Positions 51,680 through 61,689 of a stretch of 64,000 bases of DNA are shown here, one piece after another. Each line of letters begins with the position of its first letter. The first letter of the stretch is position 1. The DNA is from Symbiodinium natans (lineage: Eukaryota > Sar > Dinophyceae > Suessiales > Symbiodiniaceae). A model generated the notes under the pieces. That model searched no databases, was not told where the DNA came from, and was given only the letters and a program-made list of their open reading frames with translations. Location of the stretch: positions 446,501-510,500 of the forward strand of contig CAJNDS010002244.1 in the NCBI GenBank assembly GCA_905221605.1. Reading direction: 5' to 3'. The position numbers and the translations under genes were made by a program.

Positions 51680-52928
51680 GAAGCGAGGAGTCGGTGGCGG
51701 CGTTGATAAAGCTTCGACCGTCGGCTGCGGACTCTGTGGGTGTGGACCCCCGGCTTAGGGTTTAGGGTTTAGGGTTCTTGGGTTCTAGGGTTCTAGGGTT
51801 TAGGGTTTCGGGTTCAGGGTTTAGGGCGCTGGTTTTGGGGTTTGAGAAGGCCTAAGGGTTTGGCTTAGTGCCTCATAGTCATGGAAGGGCCTTATCATTC
51901 AGAAATTTTCTTAGTGAGGCCCCGAGCTAGTTTATGAGCCACGTTCCGAGGCTCAGGGATGCATTTAGTAACCCTAGGCCCTAAATTTAGAGTTTAGGGT
52001 TTAGGGTTTAGGGTTTAGGGTTGTGAGGTTCGGAGTCTTCTGACGAAGGGGGTGTCCTATAGTTTGATATGGTTTCGGTTCAGGTGACACAACTGTTCAG
52101 ACTGAAAACCGCTTCACTGGGGCAACGCATGACTTCCATGTGGTTTTCACATGGTTTAGGTTATGATTGGGTATGTTTGGGGGTGCCTGTTTTTGGTTAT
52201 GATTTCGGTACGGTTTTTTGTCGAGTTTCGCATATCCAGGTTCGTGCCGGTATTCAGAATCGCCAGAATCGCATGCGAAATCGCATCCGAAGTCGCATCT
52301 AAAATCGTACAGACCTGCACATGCGTCAGTGTAAAATGCATTTTCTATACAATGCGATGTCAGCCACACCCCCCCCCCCCCTCCCCGCCCCCACATCCAT
52401 CGCTAAGATGTATCGCTATCTCGTATCTACACCCACAAATCGAACTCATGAAAGATGTTATTTCACCCTTGTGAGCAGGTACTTGGAAACTCTTAGGTTC
52501 TTTAGGGGTTAGGGCCAGGCATGGTTTAGGCTTCCTCAACCTCACGCAAAAAACCTGCATGCTTTCGGACTCAACCGACTGTAGGCCCCAAGTTCCGCCG
52601 TCTTCCCTACACCCCAAAACTTTAAAACCCTAAGCCCTAAACCCCGTGGAGCTTGCTGTTGCAGAGAGTGCTTGCAGAACCCTAGACAGACCCTAGACCC
52701 TAGACCCTAAACCCTAAACCTGGACCCTTGTTGGCCAAGCATAGTGCGAGTGCACATCTTTGGGGGTGTGCCCCTGCCGTTTCTGAGAATCACATCGCGG
52801 CTGGAGTCGACACCCCCCTCAATTCTACCTACACACACACACACAAAAGATATACACATGTGTGTATATATATATATATATTTATTTATTTATTTATTTA
52901 TATTTATATTTATATGTATATTTATCTA

Positions 52929-52979
<51 letters not shown>

Positions 52980-53260
52980 TTATTTATTTATTTTTTTATG
53001 CAAAATATTCCAAAAATGTAGTACAATATAGAATTATAGTGAAATATAGTACCAAATAGGTAAATACATACGTATTTATATATATATATATATACACATA
53101 AAAAATATTATATATATACACGTCGGCAGCAGGCCCTGCCGGAGCAAATGGAACTTGGCGCACCACAACCAAGCTGGTGAAAGCTGCTTAGCATGTATCG
53201 CCTGGTCATCCACGCAGCTCCAAGGCATATAAGGCAGTTTGAAGAGCCCTTGCGTTCACA
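51680..53260. other. Stretch without recognised exons
   Basis: Contains G-strand tracts (51755-51830, 51990-52022), a short AATCGC-type near-repeat at 52255-52310, and AT/GTAT/TTTA microsatellites at 52860-53115. The open frame at 52069-52302 runs through the AATCGC near-repeat and is not credible. Confidence 0.4.
52860..53115. repeat. AT-rich microsatellite block
   Basis: (AC)n at 52832-52846, (AT)n, (TTTA)n, (TG)n at 52961-52979 and further (AT)n to 53115. Tyr/Ile/Phe-rich frames are artefacts. Confidence 0.92.
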
Positions 53261-53261
53261 C

Positions 53262-53365
53262 CGGGGTTTACGAAATTAGGAGTACATTATTGGGGGTCCT
53301 TACAAAAAAGGGATCCTACTATTTGGGGTCGTTTTTAGGGGTCCCGTGTTTTCGCAAACTCCCAC
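53262..53365. repeat. Element D3
   Basis: CGGGGTTTACGAAATTAGG … GGATCCTACTATTTGGGGTC … TTTTCGCAAACTCCC; ends 6 bases before the ATG at 53372. Confidence 0.75.
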
Positions 53366-53371
53366 ACAGCC

Positions 53372-53484
53372 ATGGGCTGGGGCAAGGGCAGAGGCCGCCA
53401 CGCAGCCGTCGTCGCTGCTGAAGCCGCGCTGGTCGGTGGGGCCGTCGTTGGCGCAGCCGCGGTCCCTTGGCGTGGTTCTTGGAG
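53372..53484 (+). CDS. First exon of Gly/Lys/Ala-rich gene
   Basis: ATG in good context right after element D3; frame MGWGKGRGRHAAVVAAEAAL then VGGAVVGAAAVPW, ending inside element A18 at GAG before the donor GTTCATGG. The glycine/lysine motif recurs in later exons, supporting one gene. Function unknown. Confidence 0.55.
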
Positions 53485-53588
53485 GTTCATGGGTAGCTAT
53501 AAGTAGGGTTAGAAGTACCCTAAAGAGGGTTAAGTATAGTGACCATACTTGTAACCCTAATTTTCACTACCCATGAACCTCCAAGTTG
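53476..53588 (+). repeat. Element A18
   Basis: TTCTTGGAGGTTCATGGGTA … CCCATGAACCTCCAAGTT: TT on both sides. Left end lies in the exon starting at 53372. Confidence 0.9.
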
Positions 53589-53590
53589 AG

Positions 53591-53640
53591 GTTTGAAGAG
53601 GCTTCTTGGGCCCAACTGCGAGGTTTGCCCGAGGAATGGT
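53591..53640 (+). CDS. Candidate exon after A18
   Basis: After CCAAGTTGAG the phase-consistent frame reads FEEASWAQLRGLPEEW. The 3' boundary is unclear because the exon at 53672 uses another frame. Confidence 0.4.
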
Positions 53641-53671
53641 GTCCGGCCCTGGTCCTTGTCTTGTGTTTCAG

Positions 53672-53742
53672 CCCCAAGGATCCCCAAGGCGACCAAGGCG
53701 ACCGGCTTGAACCGTAGAACTTTCTGGGCAGTGAAGGAGCAG
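53672..53742 (+). CDS. Exon, basic segment
   Basis: Acceptor GTTTCAG, donor GTAAAC (53743). Frame IPKATKATGLNRRTFWAVKE. Function unknown. Confidence 0.5.
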
Positions 53743-53784
53743 GTAAACATGCTGCTATGAAAGGTAGGTAGACTCTAACCTGAT

Positions 53785-53872
53785 CATCTACGACCCCACC
53801 CGCCCCCGATGACAGCTGCCGTCTGAAAGTGGACCGGCTCTCATGCCTGAAGTTGGATCCCAATCTTCCTAG
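53785..53872 (+). CDS. Candidate exon before element K1
   Basis: Frame PAPDDSCRLKVDRLSCLKLD then PNLP, ending at the G of TAG/GTAGGATAAG where palindrome K1 starts; GTAGGA would be the donor. Confidence 0.45.
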
Positions 53873-53990
53873 GTAGGATAAGGGGGACCCTTAAACGGGA
53901 ACCCTTCTTGACCCTCTTCTGGCTCTCTTCAGGACCTACGTTATTCGAAGGGTCTATATCCTGAAGGGTCCCCCTAATCCTATCCCCTAC
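53871..53990. repeat. Element K1
   Basis: TAGGTAGGATAAGGGGGACCC … GAAGGGTCCCCCTAATCC then TATCCCCTA: palindrome with ~25-nt arms; only copy seen. Confidence 0.7.
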
Positions 53991-54318
53991 ATCTGCAACA
54001 TCCAACATGAGGTCGCCACAGCTGCATCCCGTCCACGGCCTCCACGCACCGAGGTTCCTGCCAAAGACGTTTCCTAGCAGGGTTTTGGGTTTAGGGTTTA
54101 GGGTTTAGGGTTTAGGGCCAGGGTCAAGAATGACTTACCGAATGTTGATGCTTATTCTTCCATCTGAGTGCGGACCTTCTCTTTGGGTCTGATGCCCTTT
54201 TATTGTATAGCGACCATCTACATTGCTGCTTGATAAGCCGATATACGGGAAAGCCGCGCACTTCCTTCTGACACCCTGAGATATGGGGCTCCGTATGTAT
54301 TTATCGGAGTTCCAACAG

Positions 54319-54493
54319 GGGTCATGGGTTCCAGAGCTGCAGGTGGTGGTGGTGCAAGGCGCTGGGGCGCCTGCAGCTGCGGCGCCCGTTGTGGTTGTGG
54401 CCGGCAAGGGCAAAGGCAAGGGCAAAGGAAAAGGCCGGCTCAGCCCGACATCGGAAGTTTGTTTGTGCAGGTTATGGGAGCATCTGCTTGGAG
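54319..54493 (+). CDS. Exon with Ala/Val and Lys-Gly repeat, ends inside element A19
   Basis: Acceptor CAACAG. Frame PELQVVVVQGAGAPAAAA, AGKGKGKGKGKGRLSPTSEV, LWEHLLG. One base past LLG it meets the donor GTTCGAGG of A19. Splicing to CCTCCAAG/TGAGTG continues in frame as VSVGKCSLWSP. The (Lys-Gly) run is a short coding minisatellite. Confidence 0.6.
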
Positions 54494-54578
54494 GTTCGAG
54501 GGTAGGGATAAGTAGGGTGACATGTACCCGAAAATAGGGTTATAAGTCTGTTGATTACTACCCATGAACCTCCAAGTG
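54485..54578 (+). repeat. Element A19, functions as a GT-AG intron
   Basis: TGCTTGGAGGTTCGAGGG … CCCATGAACCTCCAAGTG: TG on both sides. Splicing 54494-54576 joins two exons in frame. Confidence 0.88.
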
Positions 54579-54640
54579 AGTGTCGGAAAGTGCTCGCTTT
54601 GGAGTCCAACAGGCGGCACAAAGAAACCCGCAGCCAAAGC
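54577..54640 (+). CDS. Exon after element A19
   Basis: Frame VSVGKCSLWSPTGGTKKPAA, phase-consistent with 54319-54493. Further downstream (54690-54730) a segment reads GKGKGKWKGP, possibly the next exon. Confidence 0.6.
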
Positions 54641-55164
54641 CCCAAACCCTAAACCCCAAAGCCCGAGATATCTGCCGGCTGAAGCCTTCCCAGCACTGAA
54701 GGCAAAGGCAAAGGAAAGTGGAAGGGCCCCGCGGTCCCTCGCTTGGGGATTTCGGCCATCGGCATCCCAGCGACCGGCATCGAGCTGCAGGATGTTAATT
54801 GTTGTCTTGCTTTTTTTTTTTTTTTTTGGGGGGGGGGGGGAGGTTGGGCGTTTCTGGCCCTAAACCCCAAAATGCAAGAAGGATCTGGCTTGATTTATCG
54901 GGTGTCGGGTCTCGCACATGAGGGGCTTGGGGTAAAGATGACCGTCTAGGGGTTTGGGCTTGACCCCTCCTCATCTCCCGTAGTAGTCGTCGTCGTAGTA
55001 GTAGTAGTAGGAGGAGGAGGAGCAGCAGTTGTTGTTGTTGGTGGTTTGCGACATCCGTATCTAAGGCTTTGCTCTACTCTCTGAGGCTTTGCTGAGTGAA
55101 AAGTAAAAGGACATGAGGTTCTCCTTATTGGGAGTGAAAGATATACCCCACAAACACAAACTGC

Positions 55165-55405
55165 AGTGGACAGAAGTTGGCCTTACACCATCTATACTCT
55201 GGAGTCTAAAAGGGCTCAGGACAATTATCGGCTCTTGGGGCCATGGTTGAAACGATGTCGGGTTTGGAGGCGGCAAAGTCCCCGACCTGCCTTCGCATTC
55301 TGGCAGGGCGGCGTGACTTACTTCACCATCGATGTCCTTCCAGAACGCGCTACCTCCACCTATCAAGTTCGGAGGACCGGGTTTTGTGGAGCGTCCTTCA
55401 AGAAG
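55165..55405 (+). CDS. Exon, PX-like beta-strands
   Basis: Frame DRSWPYTIYTLESKRAQDNY, RLLGPWLKRCRVWRRQ, AFAFWQGGVTYFTIDVLPER, STYQVRRTG. The YFTIDV…YQVRRT pattern resembles the second and third strands of a PX domain; the RYxxF box would be on another exon. Identification tentative, coding status good. Confidence 0.6.
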
Positions 55406-55879
55406 TGACTCTTATTTCTCTAGGAGTCCTAATAGTGCCGTGTTTGCTTTTCTTCAAGGGAAGGGCTAGGATCCCATAGACACCTAATGAACCCCCAGGT
55501 TGCTGCTGTAGAACCACACCGCAAAGGCTTAGGGCTGGGGATGAAGGGATTCTGGGGCTTGGGTTGAGGAAGCGTTCATGTAATGGGAGTGTATGTAACG
55601 CAGACGCATGGGGTGAACCCCTCCACAACTATGGATCCAGCCCGATTCACGAACTTATGGACTTTGGTTTAGGGTTTAGGGTTGAGGGTCTTCCTTACCT
55701 TGTAAGCTGATTTGGAGCAACAAGAAAGAATGCTCGACAAAATCGGTAGTTCGGGCCCCATGTAGCAAGTGCCACCAACGAAGACATCTCATGGAGGGGC
55801 GTGCTGCGAATCTCATGTGAACATCTGTCTCGCTAGCAAAATGCCCGAAGATGCGAGAATTTGCCGGAACAGAATCATA

Positions 55880-55979
55880 GAGACAAGTTCACCAAAACAG
55901 CGCAACACTTTCGGCCGCTGAGATAAAGAAACCTCGCGAGCAAATTTTCGAGGGTAGTCCACGATACTCTGCTTGGAGA
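55880..55979 (+). CDS. PX-like gene, exon before element A20
   Basis: After ATCATAG the frame reads TLSAAEIKKPREQIFEGSP then RYSAW and meets A20, where the usual donor G is mutated (GAG-ATTC); a GA donor one base earlier gives correct phase into 56059. Confidence 0.5.
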
Positions 55980-56060
55980 TTCATAGGCAGTTAGAAGTAC
56001 CTTAAAGCGGGTTGTAAGTACATAGAACCCTACTTATAACTACCCATGAACCTCCAAGTA
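55970..56060 (+). repeat. Element A20, interrupts PX-like gene
   Basis: TGCTTGGAGATTCATAGGC … CCCATGAACCTCCAAGTA. The conserved donor GTTC is mutated to ATTC. Confidence 0.85.
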
Positions 56061-56191
56061 CACGGGGTTGTGAATGCTATCATCATGAATATGCCGGACA
56101 ACTTTCCCCAAAGTAGAGGGGAGGGGAGCCACAAACCACCGATCTATTCCGCGTTCAAGGTTGCTTGCGAGAAAGGGGCTTTCACTGGTCC
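56059..56191 (+). CDS. PX-like gene, exon between A20 and next exon
   Basis: Starts at the CCTCCAAG end of A20. Frame GVVNAIIMNMPDNFPQSRG then PIYSAFKVACEKGAFTG; the last part fits PX strands ('YxxFKVxxxxG'). Possible donor GTCCAC. Confidence 0.6.
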
Positions 56192-56280
56192 ACTTTAAAC
56201 CGCATGTGCAACGTAAGCCCGAGTTAGATGAGTTCAATCCCGTAAAAGCTACAGTTCAAGCACGCATCTAACTCCCCCAG

Positions 56281-56383
56281 GAGATATCGCGAGTTTGATG
56301 GGCTGCGTGCTGAATTGCAAAACTTGGCACCGGGTTCCATGATCAACAGCCCCTCGGATGTGGATGCTTTTGTGTTCTTGGAG
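56281..56383 (+). CDS. PX-like gene, exon ending inside A21
   Basis: Acceptor CCCCCAG; frame RYREFDGLRAELQNLAPGS then MINSPSDVDAFVFLE. RYREFxxLRxEL is the phosphoinositide-binding RYxxF box of PX domains. The exon ends at GAG followed by the A21 donor GTTCAAGG; splicing to CTAAG/TTGGGTGG stays open for 14 more codons to a TGA. Confidence 0.7.
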
Positions 56384-56478
56384 GTTCAAGGGTACTTATA
56401 AGTAGGGTTATAAGTACCCTAAAGAGGGTTAAGTATAGTGGCCATACTTATAACCCTACTTATAGCAACCTCTAAGTT
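56375..56478 (+). repeat. Element A21, interrupts PX-like gene
   Basis: TTCTTGGAGGTTCAAGGG … CAACCTCTAAGTT: TT on both sides; near-perfect inner palindrome. Confidence 0.88.
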
Positions 56479-56913
56479 GGGTGGTCTTGGTGTACTTGCT
56501 TTGCCCTTGACTCCCATGTGAAGCAGAAGGTGCCCTCATCATCACCTGGCATCTCTTAACTAAGGGTGGAGTTAGCCAGTAAGGTTGAGGAGTTCGGGTT
56601 GAGGTACGGGGTTTAGGACACCCTTAAACCTTAAACACAAGAAGCCTTAGCCCTTTTGGGGCCCAAAGACTCAAACTTGGAGATTGGCTCTCCCTCCAGG
56701 GCCTTCTTTGGAGTCAGGAGCGACAGAGCGACATGGTTGATGCCCTGAGCCCTAAACCCTAAACCCTTTCAACCCTGAAAGGTGGGGCGGGCTTTGGGGT
56801 TTAGTGTACGTGCATGTTCAAAGGGTTGACCGGGCTTTCTGACGTGAATTGTTTCGGAAGTCCGTGGGACAGGGGAAGGAGGAGGGAATCCCTGAGTCGC
56901 CTCCACGCACTCT

Positions 56914-57001
56914 AGAGGTCGGAATAAAGAACTAATGGTATTCCCTTGTAGTATACTATAGTAACCCCCAAAACACTTTTCTAAGTATTCAGGCCCCTAG
57001 A
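56914..57001. repeat. Element C5
   Basis: AGGTCGGAATAAAGAACTAA … TTCCCTTGTAG … CTAAGTATTCAGGCCCCTAG. Confidence 0.78.
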
Positions 57002-57117
57002 TACGTCGGCTTGAGGTGACTTTCCCCCGAAGCACCGCTTCTTCGGCTGCGAGGGTGAGCGGCTGGAGGCTAGACCGACCACATGATCGCCATAGTTAAG
57101 CCTCTTAAGTCCTAAAC

Positions 57118-57181
57118 CCTAAACAGTAGTCCTAAACCCTAAACCCTAAACCCTAAACCCTAAACCCTAAACCCTAAACCC
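57118..57181 (-). repeat. Telomeric tract (CCCTAAA)n, 8 units
   Basis: Nearly perfect C-strand units. Confidence 0.9.
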
Positions 57182-57493
57182 CCCCAAACCCCCCTAGAAA
57201 CCCTATAAACCCTCCCAGCCATGCATCCTGGAAGCCCGAAACCCAGGCTTAGGGCCTCTTACAACTGCAACCGGGGGAACAAAGAAGTGCATGAGGGCTA
57301 AGGTCTTTAGGGTTTAGGGTTTAGGGACCCAATTTAGGGCCCCATCTTTGGGGGGGGGGGGGGCCTTTTTGGAGAAGGATCCTTGCATCGCTCTGTACTG
57401 AGATGCAAGCTCAGCAGTTAGGGTTTAGGGTGTAGGAATTAGGGGTCAGGGTTTAGGGTTTAGGGTTTAGGTGCGCGATGGTTGACATTTCAG

Positions 57494-57574
57494 GGCTCTG
57501 AAGAGAAGCCAGCCCCTCTCAAGCAAGGCCCGGCGAGTGGGCCTGGAGAACTGGCTGAAGCTGCGCTGATTGTG
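57494..57574 (+). CDS. Exon, function unknown
   Basis: Acceptor ATTTCAG, canonical donor GTAAGT (57575). 27 codons: SEEKPAPLKQGPASGPGELA then EAALIV. Confidence 0.65.
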
Positions 57575-57692
57575 GTAAGTGATAATATCTGGGCTTTAGG
57601 GCCTTGAGGGAAACTCTAAACCTTAAACCCTAACTAAACCCTAAAACCCTAAACCCTAAAACCCTGAACCCTAAACCCTGGATACTCAAAGC

Positions 57693-57758
57693 ATGACAGA
57701 ACCCAAAGCTGCAGTCCAGCCCAACTGCCACCCAGGCAGCAGAAGGAGGCACCATAAG
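57693..57758 (+). CDS. Exon before in-frame introner B8
   Basis: Frame MTEPKAAVQPNCHPGSRRR then HHK, ending at AAG before donor GTCGTAGGG. The frame stays open through B8. Confidence 0.55.
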
Positions 57759-57857
57759 GTCGTAGGGTTTGGGACGTTCCCCCTTTTACTAACAGTCCGA
57801 AAAATAGCGATTAGAGTATCCCCTATTATAATCCCTATTAAGGGGAAGATCCCAACG
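57759..57857 (+). repeat. Element B8, in-frame 90-nt introner
   Basis: GTTTGGGACGTTCCCCCTTT … AACAGTCCG … AATCCCTATTAAGGGG … AAGATCCCAAC. Splicing 57759-57848 (GT-AG, 90 nt) or retaining it both keep the frame open. Confidence 0.8.
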
Positions 57858-58007
57858 TCGGGTTCATTGAGCTTTGCACAGCCAATGCAGGGCCCGAGAA
57901 GTGAGAAGTGGGTTTTGGATGGTTTAGCAGACAGAGATCCACTCCGAGAGTACCGGCAAGCACGTTCCGGGTCCCGCACACAGCTTGCCAAAAGAAGTCT
58001 TATGTAA
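57849..58007 (+). CDS. Terminal exon after B8, function unknown
   Basis: Frame IPTSGSLSFAQPMQGPRSEK, WVLDGLADRDPLREYRQAR, SGSRTQLAKRSLM to TAA (58005-58007). Good composition; acceptor GGGGAAG lies in the right arm of B8. Confidence 0.65.
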   Translation: MPTSGSLSFAQPMQGPRSEKWVLDGLADRDPLREYRQARSGSRTQLAKRSLM

Positions 58008-58329
58008 CCAATGGTTTAGGGTTTAGGGTTTGGGGTTCAGGGTTTAGGTTTTAGGCTTTAGGGAGATGTTGCTGGACCTGTCCAGCATGTCCAACTTGGC
58101 AAGGAAGCGCACGCTCAACGACCCCAAGTCCAGCGGCTCAGCGGAAGTCAGGGATTGCCAGCATGATGTACTCCTGGTTTAGGGTTTAGGGTTTAGGGTT
58201 TAGGGTTTAGGATTTAGGGTTTAGGGTTTAGGGTTTAGGGGCCCCAAGGGAGAACGGGAGGGGAGGGCTGCATTTCGATACTTTGCTCCCACTTCAAAAC
58301 CCTGATCCCGGTGCCCTGCATCCTGGTCT

Positions 58330-58640
58330 CTAACCTTAGTGGTACCCTTCTACCCTGCACATAGGACTTCTGTTCCCTAAGCCAAAAAAAGGGTTGCGAA
58401 ACCTAGCTCTCATTCGTTTGCGACAGGTCCGATGGGTGTCTCCCTCAGAAGTCTCCTTCCAGTCTCCACCCGAGGCAGAGGACCGTGGTCCCTGCAGCTG
58501 CGGAACTTCCTCGAAGTTGGCCAGGCCCCGTTTGCTATGAAGTTTCGGTGTATGGTTTTGCAGGTTAAGGGTGCTAGAGTTATCATCTAAGTTGGCACCT
58601 AGACACAAAGTAAAATCTACCCAGTAATTCAAGGGCAGAG
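58330..58640. other. Open on both strands, possible exons
   Basis: Plus frame (58377-58540, reading GLRNLALIRLRQVRWVSPSE) and minus frame (58336-58632, reading DWKETSEGDTHRTCRKRM) are both open. No decision possible by eye. Confidence 0.3.
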
Positions 58641-58681
58641 GTCCCCATTTAAGGGTACACAGCTTTATTCTCGAATCTTGC

Positions 58682-58787
58682 TGGGGAGAAGCGTGTCAGT
58701 GTCTGGAGAACGTGGGAATGGCGGTGGCTTTCAAAAACTTTGCCTCGCGCTGCCAGGCATGCTCATGGCCTCACAAGAATCTTCTAG
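58682..58787 (+). CDS. Exon before introner H3
   Basis: Frame CQCLENVGMAVAFKNFASR then CQACSWPHKNLL, Cys-rich, leaving one base before donor GTAGGC (58788). Confidence 0.55.
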
Positions 58788-58883
58788 GTAGGCCCCTTGG
58801 GACATTTTCTGTTTTCCTTTCTTGGGTGTAAGAGGATCATACTCAACAAACATGCTTTCAGAGGGTTTTAAGGGCCATCCTAG
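58788..58883 (+). repeat. Element H3, a 96-nt GT-AG introner
   Basis: GTAGGCCCCTTGGG … CTTTCAGAGGGTTTTAAGGG … CATCCTAG; lies exactly between two phase-compatible exons. Confidence 0.75.
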
Positions 58884-59067
58884 TCTTCTTTTGGGGAGTC
58901 TTATGCCATTTCTGCGCAGAAGGCCGCAGGCTAGCAAGGCTATTCCCGGGACGACCCGGGTTAAAAGGTCCGCCAATGCTCGGTCCTTGGGGACCTCGCG
59001 CTGCCCGATTTAATGGCTACCGCCAGTGCCGCCGACCCCAGATTGAAGTTGGGGCTTGCTATGCTGG
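58884..59067 (+). CDS. Exon after introner H3
   Basis: Phase-consistent with the previous exon across the 96-nt GT-AG intron that is H3. Frame FFWGVLCHFCAEGRRLARLF, PGRPGLKGPPMLGPW, ARFNGYRQCRRPQIEVGAC; canonical donor GTGAGC follows. Function unknown. Confidence 0.55.
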
Positions 59068-59386
59068 GTGAGCCTGTCGGTTTTTTTTTTTTTAGGATTT
59101 GTTTGGGGTTTCTTGCCCTGTGGGTGTCCGGAGTCCTTGTGGGGGCCATCTGCCCATTGGTCAATGTGTGCGGATATCTACAATGTAGGGGTTCAGGGTT
59201 TAGGTTTGGGGTTTAGGGTTTAGGGTTTAAGCTGAGCTTATTGCGCAGCTTCTATGTCCTTATGCAATCCAGAATGAAGCTTTAAGTGAATTTTTCAAGC
59301 CAGCATGGGCGTTTGTCAGAAGCGTCACAGTTTGGGTACTGGCCATCTTGCAAGCGTCTGTATGAGCCCGCATTGTTAGGGCATAA

Positions 59387-59490
59387 GGGGGTTTACGAAA
59401 ATAGGGGACCCCGAATATAGACCCCAAATAGTAGGATCCCTTGCAATAAGGACCCCAACAACATACCCCTAATATCGTAAACCCCCATAT
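59387..59490. repeat. Element D4
   Basis: GGGGGTTTACGAAAATAGGGG … AAATAGTAGGATCCCTTG … CCCCTAATATCGTAAACCCCC; long TIR, cleanest copy. Confidence 0.85.
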
Positions 59491-60169
59491 GTTCAGGGAA
59501 CAATCCAGGTGCACACGCTCCCCGATGTGACCCCGCTGCCTCACGCCAGCGCGCCTGCCTGGGAGGCTGCATGGAGCGAGGACGCTTCAGACCACCATGG
59601 GTTTCGGCAGTGGATTTCCAGTGAGGTCTGGTCTGATAGGGTTTCCAGCTTCGTTTGGTGAGGATTTCTCTTGCGCGTACCCTGCTGATGCTTTGCCCCC
59701 CTGCCAGCCGCACGCGCCGGAAACAAAAAGAAACGGAGAAGCCTGAGCCCTTAAAAAGCATGAAGTACAAAAGAGAGAGAGAGAGAGAGAGAAAGAAAAA
59801 TAATACTAATGAAATAAAACTTCTTGAATCCCTGTAGAACCCCAAATAAGGCCTGAATTTTACACCTTGACAAGGAAGGTCAACTCCTCCAGATCACTGT
59901 GCCCGCCGGGGTAGCTGCCGGTGAAACGATAGCGGCGCCTCGGCATAGACCCGAAGGCTTCAAGAACCCCATTAGAGATAACGGGGTTTGGGATTTAGGG
60001 GTTTAGGGTTTAGGGTGTTTAGAGAGTTCTGGCTCCAGAAGGGCTAGCCCCCGGAACTATATCCCTTGAACTGTCTGAGGGTGAGGCTAGGTGGCTGAGG
60101 ACGTGCGGCTGGTCGCTATGGCGTTGGTGAACCCTAAACCCTCGACCCTACGAGTGCGAGAACGAGTTT

Positions 60170-60233
60170 GTTTAGGGTTTAGGGTTTAGGGTTTAGGGTT
60201 TCGGGTTTAGGGTTTAGGGTTTAGGGTTTAGGG
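60170..60233 (+). repeat. Telomeric tract (TTTAGGG)n, 9 units
   Basis: G-strand; one unit is TTTCGGG. Inverted to the tract at 60362. Confidence 0.9.
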
Positions 60234-60361
60234 AGTCGACCCCTCTGAGTTTCTCTGAAGCTCCATCTTGGAATTTCAGAGTTCAGAATCCGGAGACCCA
60301 AAGCCCTAGAACCCCAAACCGCGCCATGCTGCTGCCGAAAGGTACAGCGTGAGCGATGGGA

Positions 60362-60510
60362 CCCTAATCCTAAACCCTAAACCCTAAACCCTAAATCCTA
60401 CACCCTACACCCTAAACCCTAAACCCTAAACCCTAAACCCTAAACCCTAAACCCTAAACCCTAAACCCTAAACCCTAAACCCTAAACCCTAAACCCTAAA
60501 CCCTAACCCT
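60362..60510 (-). repeat. Telomeric tract (CCCTAAA)n, about 20 units
   Basis: Second longest C-strand tract, ending CCCTAACCCTAGGG where orientation flips; a G-strand tract follows at 60606-60677. Confidence 0.94.
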
Positions 60511-60982
60511 AGGGTTTTGGGGCACACTGCTGCCGGTTCAAGCTGGCCACCTAAGGAGCCCTGCGAGAACCCAAAGGTGCCTGTAAGTTTCGGGTTCCTA
60601 AGGGAGGGTTTAGGGTTTAGGGTTTAGGGTTTCGGGTTTAGGGTTTAAGGTTTAGGGTTTAGGGTTTAGGGTTTAGGGGTCAAGGGGTGTATGTAACCCA
60701 AGGTTCCCTAATACTCCCCACTCCTCTCTAAGGCTCCCTCAGCTTCCCTAAAATTTCCTTGGCACCTACCCCCCTGAACCCTCCCTCTCTTAAGAAATCT
60801 TGTAGGGATGAGGGTTGAGGGGTTTGGGGGTTTCGGGGTTTAGGGTTTTGGGTTTAGGGGTCCAAGTGTTCCGCTCTCAACTAAAGCATTTGGAGCCTTG
60901 GCAGTGGGTGGGGCTTGAAGGTCTCGGTCCCGGATGGGCGCCAGCTGACCTGCACTCTGCCAGCAGCTGGGCTGTGTCACAG

Positions 60983-61078
60983 CAGGGTACCGTTTTCCTT
61001 TTTTGAGGATACTTAAACTCAGTAAGGAATCGAAAGTAGAATTTTTTATATTGCCCCAAGCATGAACTAGATAAGGGT
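60983..61078. repeat. Element I2
   Basis: GGTACCGTTTTCCTTTTTTG … GATACTTAAACTCAGTAAGG … CATGAACTAG, same order of blocks as I1. Confidence 0.65.
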
Positions 61079-61689
61079 GCCTCAATGCCGAGGCTGGCTA
61101 CTCGGCCGGATCGCCGCTGGAAGTCTGGTTTGAGCCAAGCACGGGTACTCTCAGTCCCGTCGTCTGACCATTTAGGTATGTCCCCAAAAAATAGGGGCGC
61201 CCTCTCATGGTCTGACGTGAGAAATAGCTGTAGATCTCCATATTTGGTGGCTGCCAGCTTATATGGAGTTTTCTCACACCAGACTGATTCTTCGTCTCAG
61301 CACGAGATGCTGGTGTTCAGAAGTGATCCGCAACAACCTGTGCCTTGATGTAGATGTGCTCAGCTGTTGTTGGACGCTGCGCGCGATCTGCTCATGCACC
61401 TGGACATAGGCGCCTGAGCTTCATCGTGGCTCCTAGTCCTTATTGGAGACAGACACAAGTACACATGTAAATCACCAGTGGCCCGGGAGCATGGTGGTGT
61501 TCTGTCACAAGCTGGGCCAGCAACGGGCCTGGCCTCTCTGCTGTCCGGAAGGGGCAACAGCAGGTCGATAAGTTGGTGGCTGGCTTGCCTGCGAGAAGAA
61601 AACCTGGTGTTGCAGTACCGAGCCGCTAAGCCCTGAACCCGAAGCGCCCAAAGTCCAGAGCCAACGCCCTGCAAAGACCAGACTTTTAT

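Noticed and set aside
52255-52310. AATCGC-rich stretch as a coding repeat
   Set aside because: Short near-tandem repeat with frames changing composition abruptly; no splice signals.
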